Shown one piece after another: positions 17,816-25,340 of a stretch of 64,000 bases of DNA; position 1 is the stretch's first letter; each line of letters starts with the position of its first letter. The position numbers were made by a program, and so were the translations under genes. The stretch lies in contig CAKZLE010000034.1 of the NCBI GenBank assembly GCA_937125225.1, positions 1-64,000 of the forward strand, given 5' to 3'. Origin of the DNA: an uncultured Spirochaetia bacterium (GTDB lineage Bacteria > Spirochaetota > Spirochaetia > CAKZLE01). The notes beneath the pieces were generated by a model. That model did not search any database. It was not told the origin of the DNA and saw only the letters and a list, made by a program, of their open reading frames with translations.

Positions 17816-18707
17816 AGACCATAAAGGGAAAGACGAAGGGAGTGATGACCGTTGTGAGGATGATCAGTGATATGATGAGCTCCTTGTCCATATCAAATCG
17901 ATCACTCAGGGCGAACACGGTGATCGCTACCGGCATCGATGCCTCCAATATTGCCACATCGAAAGACTCCCCAAGAGGTAAGAGTCTTGAAACAAGAAAG
18001 AACACAGCAGGGAAGATGATCATCTTGAGAGTCGCTAAGGCAGCGATAGGCTTCCAGAGTTTCTTCAGTGATATCTTCCTATGCATAAAGATACCGAGCC
18101 CGATGAGCACTACCGGTGATGCAGAGCCTTCGATCATCTTCACTGTCTTCAGTATCGGTTGAGGAAGCTTGATCTGTAACAGGACTACGATAAGACCTCC
18201 CGCTATAGCTATGATAAAAGGGCTCGAGATGATCTGTCTCAAGATCTCTGAAATGTGTTTTTCCTCTCCTGAGAGGGTCTCAAGAAGAAAGAGGCCTAAG
18301 GTGAATAGACTGATACTGTAGGCTGCCGTGATGATACTGATGGTAGCTCCCGTCTCGGGTGCTATCGATGTGATCAGCGGAAAACCAAGATACCCTATAT
18401 TTCCAAAATACCCCGCAATCAGGATGACCATCCCGATCTCTTTCGGTATATGAAAGGCTCTTATGAGAAAATAGGCGAGCAACATGAAGGCGCAGATAAT
18501 GGCTAGAGTGGTCACAAGGGTAGGTACCTGATGTGCAAGCACCTCCTTGTCGATATCGATGAGGTTCGAGAAGATCAGTATTGGGAATCCTATATAGAGT
18601 CCATACTTGTTGAGGATCGGGACCCATGAATCATGAGCTATCTTGATAATACTCAGGAAGAATCCAAAAACGATTATCAGGAATACGGGTAGAATCTGCG
18701 CTATCAT
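17805..18707 (-). CDS. AEC-family transporter (auxin efflux carrier-like), copy 1
   Basis: 300 residues with about 10 membrane helices in two five-helix halves, the AEC/PIN-like fold. Typical spots are GLYIGFPILIFSNL near residue 37, NIGYLGFPLI near 104 and PVVLIGLGIFM near 200. Family members export or exchange small organic anions such as malate or malonate; the substrate is unknown here. GAGAGG precedes the ATG. A paralogue lies directly upstream in the same direction and aligns without gaps over its whole length. Confidence 0.85.
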   Translation of the reverse strand: MIAQILPVFLIIVFGFFLSIIKIAHDSWVPILNKYGLYIGFPILIFSNLIDIDKEVLAHQVPTLVTTLAIICAFMLLAYFLIRAFHIPKEIGMVILIAGYFGNIGYLGFPLITSIAPETGATISIITAAYSISLFTLGLFLLETLSGEEKHISEILRQIISSPFIIAIAGGLIVVLLQIKLPQPILKTVKMIEGSASPVVLIGLGIFMHRKISLKKLWKPIAALATLKMIIFPAVFFLVSRLLPLGESFDVAILEASMPVAITVFALSDRFDMDKELIISLIILTTVITPFVFPFMVSIL

Positions 18708-18746
18708 GAGAACCTCTCACCTTCTATTAGTACAGCATTAGTATCA

Positions 18747-18773
18747 TAAAAAGCAGCTAATGCAAACATGCTG
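18747..18773 (-). terminator. Terminator between the two AEC genes
   Basis: Minus-strand hairpin CAGCATG-TTTG-CAT-TA-GCTG with a 2-base bulge, followed by CTTTTTATG. It separates the two AEC genes into different transcripts, or lowers expression of copy 1. Confidence 0.6.
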
Positions 18774-18796
18774 ATTTCGTTTTTCAGATAAGTTTT

Positions 18797-19702
18797 CTAA
18801 GAGATCAGTGCGACATACATAGGGAAGAGGAGAGGTGAGATAAGCGTAGAGATGACTATCATCGAGGCAGCTAGCTCCTTGTCGAAAGGGTATCGGTCAC
18901 TCAGGGCGAAGATACTCACTGCCGAGGGCATCGCAGCCTCTAGGGAGGCTATCTGAAAGGCTTTCCCTAACGATAGGATCGAGCCGGTGAACATGAAGAC
19001 TGCAGGGAATACGACCATCTTCACAACGAACAGAAGCAAAAAGGGGAGGAGGATAGATCTGATCGATATTTTTCGAAACATGAATATCCCAAGACTCACT
19101 AGTACCACCGGACCTGCAGCTGCTTCTATCATATAGAAGGAGCTCATCAGCGGCTCCGGCAGCTGGATCTCTGTATAGATCACGATGACCCCGCAGATGA
19201 TAGCTATAAGAAAGGGGCTGGTGATGATCTGCCTGAATTGTGCAGCAGGGGATCTATTCTCACCTGTCAATGAATCCAAAAGAAATATTCCCACGGTATA
19301 GAGTGATATCGTATAGGCTGCGACTATCAGACCTATCGTCGGTTCACTACCTGGTATGATGGCAGTTATGAGGGGGAATCCAAGATATCCCGTATTCCCA
19401 TTGAACACGGCTACGATTAAGAGGGTGCCGATCGAGAGCGGTACCTGAAAGACTCTGATTGTGAGGTAGGTGATTAGCATGAAGGTGCAGATGATCGCTA
19501 TGGTGATACCTACTACCGGAAGTTGTGAGATAAGTAGTTCTCGGTCTAACTCGATCATATTCACAAAGATCAGAATAGGAAAGCCCACATAAAGTCCGAA
19601 CTTATTGAGAACAGGAACCCAATCTTTAGAAGCTACTCGCAGAAGCGAGAGCACAAAACCGAAGGAGATCACGAGGAATATTGGTACGATTTGCTGTATC
19701 AT
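18797..19702 (-). CDS. AEC-family transporter, copy 2
   Basis: 301 residues, about 10 membrane helices, aligning end to end with the neighbouring copy; about half of the residues look identical by eye. Shared blocks include WVPVLNKFGLYVGFPILIF near residue 28, NTGYLGFPLITAI near 104 and FALSDRYPFDKEL near 267. The pair is a tandem duplication that has diverged. No strong ribosome site is seen: AAGGTG lies about 13 bases upstream. The substrate is unknown. Confidence 0.84.
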   Translation of the reverse strand: MIQQIVPIFLVISFGFVLSLLRVASKDWVPVLNKFGLYVGFPILIFVNMIELDRELLISQLPVVGITIAIICTFMLITYLTIRVFQVPLSIGTLLIVAVFNGNTGYLGFPLITAIIPGSEPTIGLIVAAYTISLYTVGIFLLDSLTGENRSPAAQFRQIITSPFLIAIICGVIVIYTEIQLPEPLMSSFYMIEAAAGPVVLVSLGIFMFRKISIRSILLPFLLLFVVKMVVFPAVFMFTGSILSLGKAFQIASLEAAMPSAVSIFALSDRYPFDKELAASMIVISTLISPLLFPMYVALIS

Positions 19703-19889
19703 AACACCATAACACCTTGTTTGGAATGATCAACTCTATCATGTAGAACCAATCATATCTAGATATAAAGATGTAATTAGATGAGAAACAACTGTAATAT
19801 AACAGTAGAACACATAGAGTTTGACACTACTTCTTAAAGGGTCTTACTGTCTAAGGGGTTCAGTGAATAACCACGAAGAATAAAAGTAC

Positions 19890-19917
19890 TTGACAAAAAA
19901 CATAATACTTATATAAT
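19890..19917 (+). promoter_or_regulatory. Consensus sigma70 promoter of the MarR/peptide-modification operon
   Basis: TTGACA at 19890-19895, a 16-base spacer and TATAAT at 19912-19917. Both boxes match consensus fully, the strongest promoter in the window. Transcription should start near 19924, inside the operator-like repeats. Confidence 0.85.
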
Positions 19918-19945
19918 TGCTATTAACAATAATTGCTAATGGCAA
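19917..19945. promoter_or_regulatory. Paired operator-like sites for the MarR regulator
   Basis: Two 13-base copies, TTGCTATTAACAA (19917-19929) and TTGCTAATGGCAA (19933-19945), agree at 10 of 13 positions. The second is a palindrome with TTGC/GCAA arms. They touch the -10 box and cover the expected start of transcription, so a bound dimer would block the promoter. Autoregulation by the MarR protein is inferred. Confidence 0.55.
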
Positions 19946-19961
19946 CTATAAAGGGAAGTAT

Positions 19962-20357
19962 ATGATAGATTCGATCCTGGAATTAAAAAGCAGATGTTCA
20001 TTCGCCGAAGAGATCGGCAAGACCCATAACCTGACTGCACGTGATGTGAGTTGTCTTAGTATGATAGCGATGCATGGTGGTATCTCACTCAAAGAGATCG
20101 CAGAGGAGATTGGTCTATCAACCTCAAGAGGCAGTAGGGTCGTCAACCGATTGAAAGAACGTGGATTCATCGTGGTGATTCCCGATGAGGTCGATCGTAG
20201 GGCGGTGAAACTCTCACTGTCTGATTCTGGGAATGAATGCTATCAAGATCTCATCAAAGAGAAGCTTGCCTGTGAACAACGTTTGAGTTCAGGTCTTACC
20301 CCTGAAGAACAGAAAAAGATACAAGAGGGGTTATCTCTCCTCTTGAAAGTGATGTAG
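19962..20357 (+). CDS. MarR-family transcriptional regulator
   Basis: 131 residues from the ATG with AAGGGAAG just upstream. An earlier in-frame ATG at 19917 lies inside the promoter and is rejected. The winged-helix core is clear: LTARDVSCLSMIAMHGGISLKEIAEEIGLSTS, then SRVVNRLKERGFI and the wing DEVDRRAVKLSLSDSG. Flanking helices form the usual dimer domain. MarR proteins often sense phenolics, oxidants or thiol-reactive agents. One cysteine near residue 13 and one near 33 could be sensors, but this is speculative. First gene of the operon, 14 bases before the methyltransferase. Confidence 0.87.
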   Translation: MIDSILELKSRCSFAEEIGKTHNLTARDVSCLSMIAMHGGISLKEIAEEIGLSTSRGSRVVNRLKERGFIVVIPDEVDRRAVKLSLSDSGNECYQDLIKEKLACEQRLSSGLTPEEQKKIQEGLSLLLKVM

Positions 20358-20371
20358 GAGAAGTACAGGAG

Positions 20372-21022
20372 ATGAATACACAGACAACGAATGCGATAAA
20401 CATCAGATATTCTGAATTAGCAGAGACTAGCTGCTGCCTCTCATGTGGAGGAGCTATCAATCATAGTAATGCGACCAACGGAGAGATCTGTGTCGATCTC
20501 GGTAGTGGAAGAGGAACAGATGTCCTCAGACTCGCCGAATCGGTAGGGGCTCAGGGCTTCGTCTTTGGTGTCGATATCTCAGATGGGATGTTGGCAAAGG
20601 CAGAGAGACAAGCTGCAAGATTGGGTGTCACGAATGTGGATTTCATCAAATCTGATCTGGAGACGATACCACTTGAGAGTGATACGGTTGATCTCCTGAT
20701 CTCGAACTGTACTATCAATCATGCGAATGACAAGCAGACGGTCTGGAATGAGGTCTTCAGAGTACTGAAGCCTGGTGGGAGATTCACCGTCAGCGACATC
20801 TTCTCGTTACAACCAGTACCTGAAGAGTATCGGAACGATCCCGCTGCAGTGGCAGAATGCTGGGCTGGGTCGGTAACGAAAGAACTCTATAGTGAACAGC
20901 TTCAAAAAGCAGGATTTTTGGATGTGCAGGTTCTCGAGGAGAGTGAAGCCTATCCGAAAGGGGCGATCGAAGTAGTGAGTTGGACTATCCTGGGGTATAA
21001 ACCTACCCTGGATGATAAATAG
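20372..21022 (+). CDS. ArsM-like SAM-dependent methyltransferase
   Basis: 216 residues, a class I methyltransferase. SAM motif VDLGSGRGTDVLRLA sits at 41-55, GVDISDGML at 66-74 and LKPGGRFTVSDI at 132-143. SNCTINHANDKQTVWNEVFRVLKPGGR and AECWAGSV closely resemble arsenite methyltransferase. The two ArsM cysteines of the SNC and C-x-GA positions are kept (C113, C163), and an N-terminal CCLSC (C21, C22, C25) may supply the third thiol. It is shorter than usual ArsM. It may methylate As(III), another soft metalloid or a thiol. The setting beside a Cys peptide and a radical SAM enzyme makes a peptide-linked substrate possible. AGGAG abuts the ATG. Confidence 0.75.
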   Translation: MNTQTTNAINIRYSELAETSCCLSCGGAINHSNATNGEICVDLGSGRGTDVLRLAESVGAQGFVFGVDISDGMLAKAERQAARLGVTNVDFIKSDLETIPLESDTVDLLISNCTINHANDKQTVWNEVFRVLKPGGRFTVSDIFSLQPVPEEYRNDPAAVAECWAGSVTKELYSEQLQKAGFLDVQVLEESEAYPKGAIEVVSWTILGYKPTLDDK

Positions 21023-21053
21023 GTAATAGACCTTAGTCTATAGGAGGAATTTG

Positions 21054-21149
21054 ATGAGAACACTTATCAAAAAACGACCTGCAGAGCAGAAAGCGGTAGC
21101 TCAGTGCTGCGCTAAGAATTCAAAAGTGGTAGCAGGTTGCCACGACTAA
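21054..21149 (+). CDS. 31-residue cysteine-containing peptide, candidate modified-peptide precursor
   Basis: A small gene between the methyltransferase and radical SAM genes. AGGAGG lies 6 bases before its ATG, one of the best ribosome sites in the window. The product starts MRTLIKKRPAEQKAVA, a basic leader-like half, and ends QCCAKNSKVVAGCHD, with C18, C19 and C29. It stops at TAA, so there is no selenocysteine reading. A stable hairpin follows directly. Short peptide, strong translation start, hairpin, then a SPASM maturase is the typical order of RiPP precursor genes. I do not recognise the sequence as a named family, and a metal-binding or thiol-donor peptide is an alternative. Confidence 0.72.
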   Translation: MRTLIKKRPAEQKAVAQCCAKNSKVVAGCHD

Positions 21150-21157
21150 GTTTTTTA

Positions 21158-21188
21158 GGCAGACAGTCTGGCTTACAGGCTGTCTGCC
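21158..21188 (+). terminator. Attenuator-like hairpin between peptide gene and radical SAM gene
   Basis: 13-bp stem GGCAGACAGTCTG / CAGGCTGTCTGCC, with one G-U pair and a 5-base loop. It is followed only by ATCTTTGACC, so partial termination or mRNA stabilisation is likely. Either would raise peptide output relative to the downstream enzymes. Confidence 0.7.
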
Positions 21189-21215
21189 ATCTTTGACCGG
21201 AAAAGGATGACATTC

Positions 21216-22532
21216 ATGGAAAAATCAAAATATCTTCTATTTGGAAGACTCAAAGACTCTCAGGAGTACTTCATCATCAACCCCCTGACAAAGCAGGCAG
21301 ACATCATGGAGGCTGCTACAGCAGAGGCCTTCTTGAAGGGTGAATATGAGAATGAGGCAGACCTGATCGAGAAGGGTTACCTTGTGGATCCCCAAGAGGA
21401 GAGCAGAGCCTATAAGCGTGCATACCTGGATTTCATAGATGAAAGAGATGCCGATGAGATTCAGATCTTCTATGTTCCCACCTATGCCTGCAACTTCTCC
21501 TGCTCCTACTGCTATCAGGCAGAGTATACTGAACAGAGTCTAGCCTATCAGCCTGAGATCATAGATGCGTTCTTCTCCTATGTTGATAGAGAGTTTGCCG
21601 GTAGAGATAAATATATCACGATCTTCGGAGGAGAACCGCTGCTCTCGAATGAACCAACGAAGAAGAATATCGCTAAACTGTTGGAAGAGGCTACGAAAAG
21701 ATCTCTCGGGATAGCGATCGTGACCAATGGTTATACTCTTAAAGACTATGTACCGCTTTTCTCTGATGCATTCATCAAAGAGATCCAGGTCACCGTCGAT
21801 GGGCCACAGGAGATCCATGATCAGAGAAGGATGCTCCACGGTGGGGCGGGGACATTCTCTCAGATCATCGAGGGGATCGATGCCGCTCTTGAGGCTGGGA
21901 TCCCTATTAATCTGAGAGCTGTCGTAGATAAAGAGAACTTCCCTCACCTTATTGAGCTCGCACATTTTGCGACCGAAAGGGGGTGGAGTGAGAATCCTCT
22001 ATTCAAGACTCAGCTTGGACGAAACTATGAGCTTCATAGTTGCCAATCGGATCAATCAAAACTCTACGATCGGGTGAGTCTCTATGAGGATCTGTATGAG
22101 ATGATCAAAGAACATCCAGAGTTCCTGACCTTTCATACCCCTGCATATTCCCTGTCGAAGTTCCTCTTCGAGCATGGTGAGATGCCAGACCCTCTTTTCG
22201 ATTCCTGTCCGGCCTGTAAGACCGAATGGGCCTTCGATTCTTCAGGTAGGATCTACTCCTGTACAGCGACGGTCGGAAAGGACGATGAGGTACTCGGGAC
22301 CTTCTACCCGAAGGTGACAAGAGCCGATGATATTATCGAACAATGGGAAGAACGAGATGTGACTACGATTCCCGAATGTAAAGACTGTGGATTACAACTA
22401 GCTTGTGGAGGTGGTTGTGGTTCGGTGGCAAAGAATAGAACCGGTTGTATTCAGTCCTCTGATTGTAGACCGGTAGATAAGCTGTTGGGCATGGGGTTAT
22501 CACTCTATTTCCAGCAATTAACACAAGATTAA
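21216..22532 (+). CDS. Radical SAM/SPASM protein, candidate peptide maturase
   Basis: 438 residues from the ATG with AAAAGGA 8 bases upstream; an ATG three codons earlier overlaps that site. The N-terminal 60 residues (FIINPLTKQADIM...LIEKGYLV) resemble the leader-recognition front end of SPASM maturases. The radical SAM core has C92-x3-C96-x2-C99 (CNFSCSYCYQ) for the SAM-bound 4Fe-4S, GGEPLLSN near 145 and VTVDGPQEIHDQRR near 190. The C-terminal SPASM region has CPACKTEW, YSCTATVG and CKDCGLQLACGGGC for auxiliary clusters. Such enzymes install thioether, C-C or epimer changes in peptides. The 31-residue peptide is the obvious candidate substrate. Confidence 0.85.
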   Translation: MEKSKYLLFGRLKDSQEYFIINPLTKQADIMEAATAEAFLKGEYENEADLIEKGYLVDPQEESRAYKRAYLDFIDERDADEIQIFYVPTYACNFSCSYCYQAEYTEQSLAYQPEIIDAFFSYVDREFAGRDKYITIFGGEPLLSNEPTKKNIAKLLEEATKRSLGIAIVTNGYTLKDYVPLFSDAFIKEIQVTVDGPQEIHDQRRMLHGGAGTFSQIIEGIDAALEAGIPINLRAVVDKENFPHLIELAHFATERGWSENPLFKTQLGRNYELHSCQSDQSKLYDRVSLYEDLYEMIKEHPEFLTFHTPAYSLSKFLFEHGEMPDPLFDSCPACKTEWAFDSSGRIYSCTATVGKDDEVLGTFYPKVTRADDIIEQWEERDVTTIPECKDCGLQLACGGGCGSVAKNRTGCIQSSDCRPVDKLLGMGLSLYFQQLTQD

Positions 22533-22563
22533 GCTAAAAGAACAGATATATTAGGAGAGAACA

Positions 22564-23844
22564 ATGGCTGGAAAGATTAAAGAGATACAGGCAGCAGATT
22601 ATAAGGATGAGGTACTGAACAAAGAGAGGGTCGTCGTAGATTTCTATTCGACAGAATGCCCTCCTTGTGAAGCGTTAGCAACTAAATATGAGGCACTCAG
22701 TGAGCTCTATGGTAACCATATCTCCTTCGTGAAGATCTTCAGACAGGGGAATAAAGAGCTTGCACAAGAGCTTGATGTCACAGGATCCCCTACGGTCCTC
22801 TTCTATGAGAAGGGTGAACTCGTAGGTGATAGACTCAGTGGAGGGATCAAGAGATCTGCTCTGATGGAGAATCTTGATTCACTCTTGAATGAGCAAGAGG
22901 TCAAAGAGGTCAAAGCTGAGATCACACCTATAGAGACTAAGAGCGATGTCATAGTGCTTGGAGGAGGACCTGCAGGACTGACTGCCGGGATCTATCTTGC
23001 TCAGGCTCATGCCAAGGTCATTCTTGTCGATCCTGCACTTCCTGGTGGATATGTAGCAACTACTCATCAGGTATCGAACTATCCTGGATTCGTCGACCCA
23101 CAACCGGGATTCATGCTCTCACACTTCATGAGTGAACAGGCTAAGGCTAATGGAGTCGAATATCGTGTAGCTGTGGACGTCTCAGATATCGATCTTGAGA
23201 AGAAGCAGGTTGTCATCGATGGAGTAGAGACTATCAAGGCTAAGCATATCGTCATCGCGACCGGTTCAAGACCGAGACCCCTCGGACTTCCAGGAGAGAA
23301 CGAATATCGGGGTAATGGTATCTCCTACTGTGCTACCTGTGATGCAAAATACTTCGATGATAAAGAGGTTATTGTCATCGGTGGAGGTAATTCCGCTATC
23401 GAAGAGTCTTTATTCATTACCAGATTCGCCAAGAAGGTGACGATCGTTCACCAGTTCGCAGAACTTCAGGCGAACATGGCAGCTCAGCAGGAGGCTTTTG
23501 ACAATCCTAAGATCGAGATCCTCTTCGAGCATGAACCAAGAGAGTTCAAGAAACATGGGACAATGGATATGGGAGTTGTTGTCGAAGATCTCAAGACTGG
23601 AGAGCTCAAAGAGCTCAAGAGCGCTGGAATCTTCGTCTTCGTAGGATTCCTCCCGAACATAGACTCCTTCTCTGAGGAACTTACTCTTGATCAGTGGGGT
23701 TACCTTGATGCGGATGAGTCGATGAAGATGAACCTCGATGGGGTATATGCAGTCGGTGATGTGAGATCTAAAGCCTATAGACAGATAACTACCGCTGTTG
23801 CAGATGGTACGATCGCCGCGATCACGATCTCTAAACAGCTATAG
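22564..23844 (+). CDS. Thioredoxin-thioredoxin reductase fusion
   Basis: 426 residues. A thioredoxin domain (about 1-110) has a CPPC active site at 32-35. A thioredoxin-reductase-type flavoprotein (about 125-426) has FAD motif GGGPAG at 133-138, redox CATC at 256-259 and C-terminal FAD site GVYAVGDV. The second nucleotide motif is GGGNSA, and the HRRxxxR residues that bind NADPH phosphate are missing (VHQFAELQ instead). NADH, ferredoxin or another donor is therefore likely. The order Trx-TrxR is the reverse of the Mycobacterium leprae fusion. It should reduce disulfides for its operon partners, as ArsM needs. AGGAG lies upstream. Confidence 0.88.
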   Translation: MAGKIKEIQAADYKDEVLNKERVVVDFYSTECPPCEALATKYEALSELYGNHISFVKIFRQGNKELAQELDVTGSPTVLFYEKGELVGDRLSGGIKRSALMENLDSLLNEQEVKEVKAEITPIETKSDVIVLGGGPAGLTAGIYLAQAHAKVILVDPALPGGYVATTHQVSNYPGFVDPQPGFMLSHFMSEQAKANGVEYRVAVDVSDIDLEKKQVVIDGVETIKAKHIVIATGSRPRPLGLPGENEYRGNGISYCATCDAKYFDDKEVIVIGGGNSAIEESLFITRFAKKVTIVHQFAELQANMAAQQEAFDNPKIEILFEHEPREFKKHGTMDMGVVVEDLKTGELKELKSAGIFVFVGFLPNIDSFSEELTLDQWGYLDADESMKMNLDGVYAVGDVRSKAYRQITTAVADGTIAAITISKQL

Positions 23845-23845
23845 T

Positions 23846-24418
23846 ATGAACTGTCTAGCATGTAAGAACAAATCCTGCAGGTCGACGGTATCCTGCGGGA
23901 TAGAGAGCTTCGATACCACAAAGAGTCTTGAGCTCTACCATGCCGATGAACAACAAGAGATCGTCCAGAAGGCAGCCTACCTCGTCGATGGGGGAAGGGC
24001 TGGTGAACTCTCAAGGATCGAAGAGGTCATCGAGTTCGCAAAGACTATGGGCTATAAGAGGGTCGGGCTTGCCTACTGTTATGGGATGGAACCGCTTGCG
24101 ATGAAGGTACAACGACTCTTCAAGGCTGCAAAGGTTCCCGTCGTCGGGGTCTCCTGTACGGTCGGAGGAGTGGCCCAGAAGGATATCAACAGGGAGAGTG
24201 ATCTTCCAGGCGTATCCTGTAATCCAGTGAATCAGGCCTCTCAGCTTAATGCACAGGGTGTGGACCTCGCTGTCACTATCGGATTATGTATGGGACATGA
24301 TATCCTGTTCAACAGGATCTTCGAAAAGGATATCACTAACCTCGTCGTGAAAGATAGAGTCTATGGCCATGCTCCTAGCAAGGGGATCGATGCTCAACAT
24401 GAGAGACTCGATAGCTGA
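23846..24418 (+). CDS. DUF1847 cysteine-rich protein
   Basis: 190 residues, starting 1 base after the fusion gene; MNCLACKNKSC matches the family's cysteine-rich beginning. Further conserved-looking cysteines occur in AYCYGMEPLAMKVQRLF, VSCTVGG, GVSCNPVNQA and IGLCMGHD. DUF1847 is common in anaerobes and has no established function; the cysteines suggest metal or metalloid binding. Tight coupling to the redox fusion suggests a shared pathway. It has no ribosome site of its own beyond the preceding stop region. It appears to be the last gene of the MarR operon. Confidence 0.78.
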   Translation: MNCLACKNKSCRSTVSCGIESFDTTKSLELYHADEQQEIVQKAAYLVDGGRAGELSRIEEVIEFAKTMGYKRVGLAYCYGMEPLAMKVQRLFKAAKVPVVGVSCTVGGVAQKDINRESDLPGVSCNPVNQASQLNAQGVDLAVTIGLCMGHDILFNRIFEKDITNLVVKDRVYGHAPSKGIDAQHERLDS

Positions 24419-24490
24419 TGAAGATCCCATGAACTTATCTTCTCTCATATGATATACTCAAATGAAAGATAAGAAATCATGGAGGATCAA

Positions 24491-24700
24491 ATGGAAAACA
24501 GTTGGACTTGCCCTAAATGTGGTAATACAGGATATCAGACAGATCAGATGGCGGCTACCGGTGGAGGACTCTCGAAATTCCTTGATGTCCAGAGTAAGAG
24601 GTTCAATACCATATCCTGTACGAATTGCGGTTTTACCGAATTCTATCGGGCGGAGACTAGCGGTATAGAGAATCTCTTCGATCTATTCCTCAGTCATTGA
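24491..24700 (+). CDS. Small zinc-ribbon protein (COG3478-like)
   Basis: 69 residues with CPKCG near 7-11 and CTNCGFTEFYR near 43-53, forming a two-knuckle zinc ribbon. It resembles small predicted nucleic-acid-binding Zn-ribbon proteins found singly in many bacteria. GGAGG lies 5 bases before the chosen ATG; an ATG four codons earlier overlaps that site. About 70 bases separate it from DUF1847, so it may or may not belong to that transcript. Confidence 0.75.
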   Translation: MENSWTCPKCGNTGYQTDQMAATGGGLSKFLDVQSKRFNTISCTNCGFTEFYRAETSGIENLFDLFLSH

Positions 24701-24702
24701 TC

Positions 24703-25206
24703 CTAGGAGATCCGGATCCCATCAGTATCTGAGAGGATACTGATAGAATCCAGATCCATTGAGTCTATATTGATTTGATGATCAGCGAGAGGGGCTGATT
24801 CTCTTGCTGAACTCTTCTGTTCTGAATGGTCACTAGATAAAAGGATGAAGCAGTCGGGTTCGATGAAGGACCTCGCACTTGTTGATTCTAGGATGATAAG
24901 ATCGATACCCTCTACTGAGATTAACTCCAATAATTTTTCTATCGCCTCTCCGATCCTATCGTTGTGGGACCTTATGAGGTAGACATGATCCGCACCTGCG
25001 GCTCTCATCTTCCTAGTGTCTCCTCGATCTTCAGGTTTCTTTGAGACCTCCTCAATTGAACAAGCATCATCACAAATCGGAATGATCTTTATCGCAGCGA
25101 TACGGTGTTCCTCTCTCAATTGTCTAATGAAAGAACAGATTAGCGTTGTCTTCCCGAGATGTTTATGTGTTGATCCTATGAGGACTATCTGAGGCACTTT
25201 ATCCAT
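24703..25206 (-). CDS. MobB-like P-loop GTPase
   Basis: 167 residues. The P-loop GSTHKHLGKTTLICSF (about 11-26) and DTRKMRAAGADHVYLIRS (about 63-80) match MobB, which assists attachment of a nucleotide to molybdopterin. The C-terminal part, LIILESTS, ends in a variable region. A role in molybdenum cofactor supply to the hydroxylase at 1.3-4 kb is an inference from function, not from adjacency. There is no Shine-Dalgarno site; an extended -10 promoter ends 9 bases before the ATG. It converges on the Zn-ribbon gene 3 bases away. Confidence 0.68.
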   Translation of the reverse strand: MDKVPQIVLIGSTHKHLGKTTLICSFIRQLREEHRIAAIKIIPICDDACSIEEVSKKPEDRGDTRKMRAAGADHVYLIRSHNDRIGEAIEKLLELISVEGIDLIILESTSARSFIEPDCFILLSSDHSEQKSSARESAPLADHQINIDSMDLDSISILSDTDGIRIS

Positions 25207-25215
25207 GATGTGTTG

Positions 25216-25224
25216 ATTATACCA
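25216..25224 (-). promoter_or_regulatory. Extended -10 promoter of the MobB-like gene
   Basis: Minus-strand TGGTATAAT, an ideal extended -10 element, ends 9 bases before the ATG at 25206. No -35 box and no ribosome site are evident. Confidence 0.5.
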
Positions 25225-25281
25225 TGATTTTTGATTCTATATTTAGTTTGAAAAATAACTATTAGTGTAAGAGTACATCTC

Positions 25282-25310
25282 TTGAGAGAATTCATATTAT
25301 TCGGTACTAT
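25282..25310 (+). promoter_or_regulatory. Promoter of the acyl-CoA dehydratase activase gene
   Basis: TTGAGA, a 17-base spacer and TACTAT, about 30 bases before the start codon. Confidence 0.55.
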
Positions 25311-25340
25311 ACTGCTTAACTCATTACTGAGGTGAATAAA

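Noticed and set aside
21054-21149. Possible selenopeptide reading of the small Cys peptide
   Set aside because: Its stop codon is TAA and no in-frame TGA occurs, so no selenocysteine insertion is implied.
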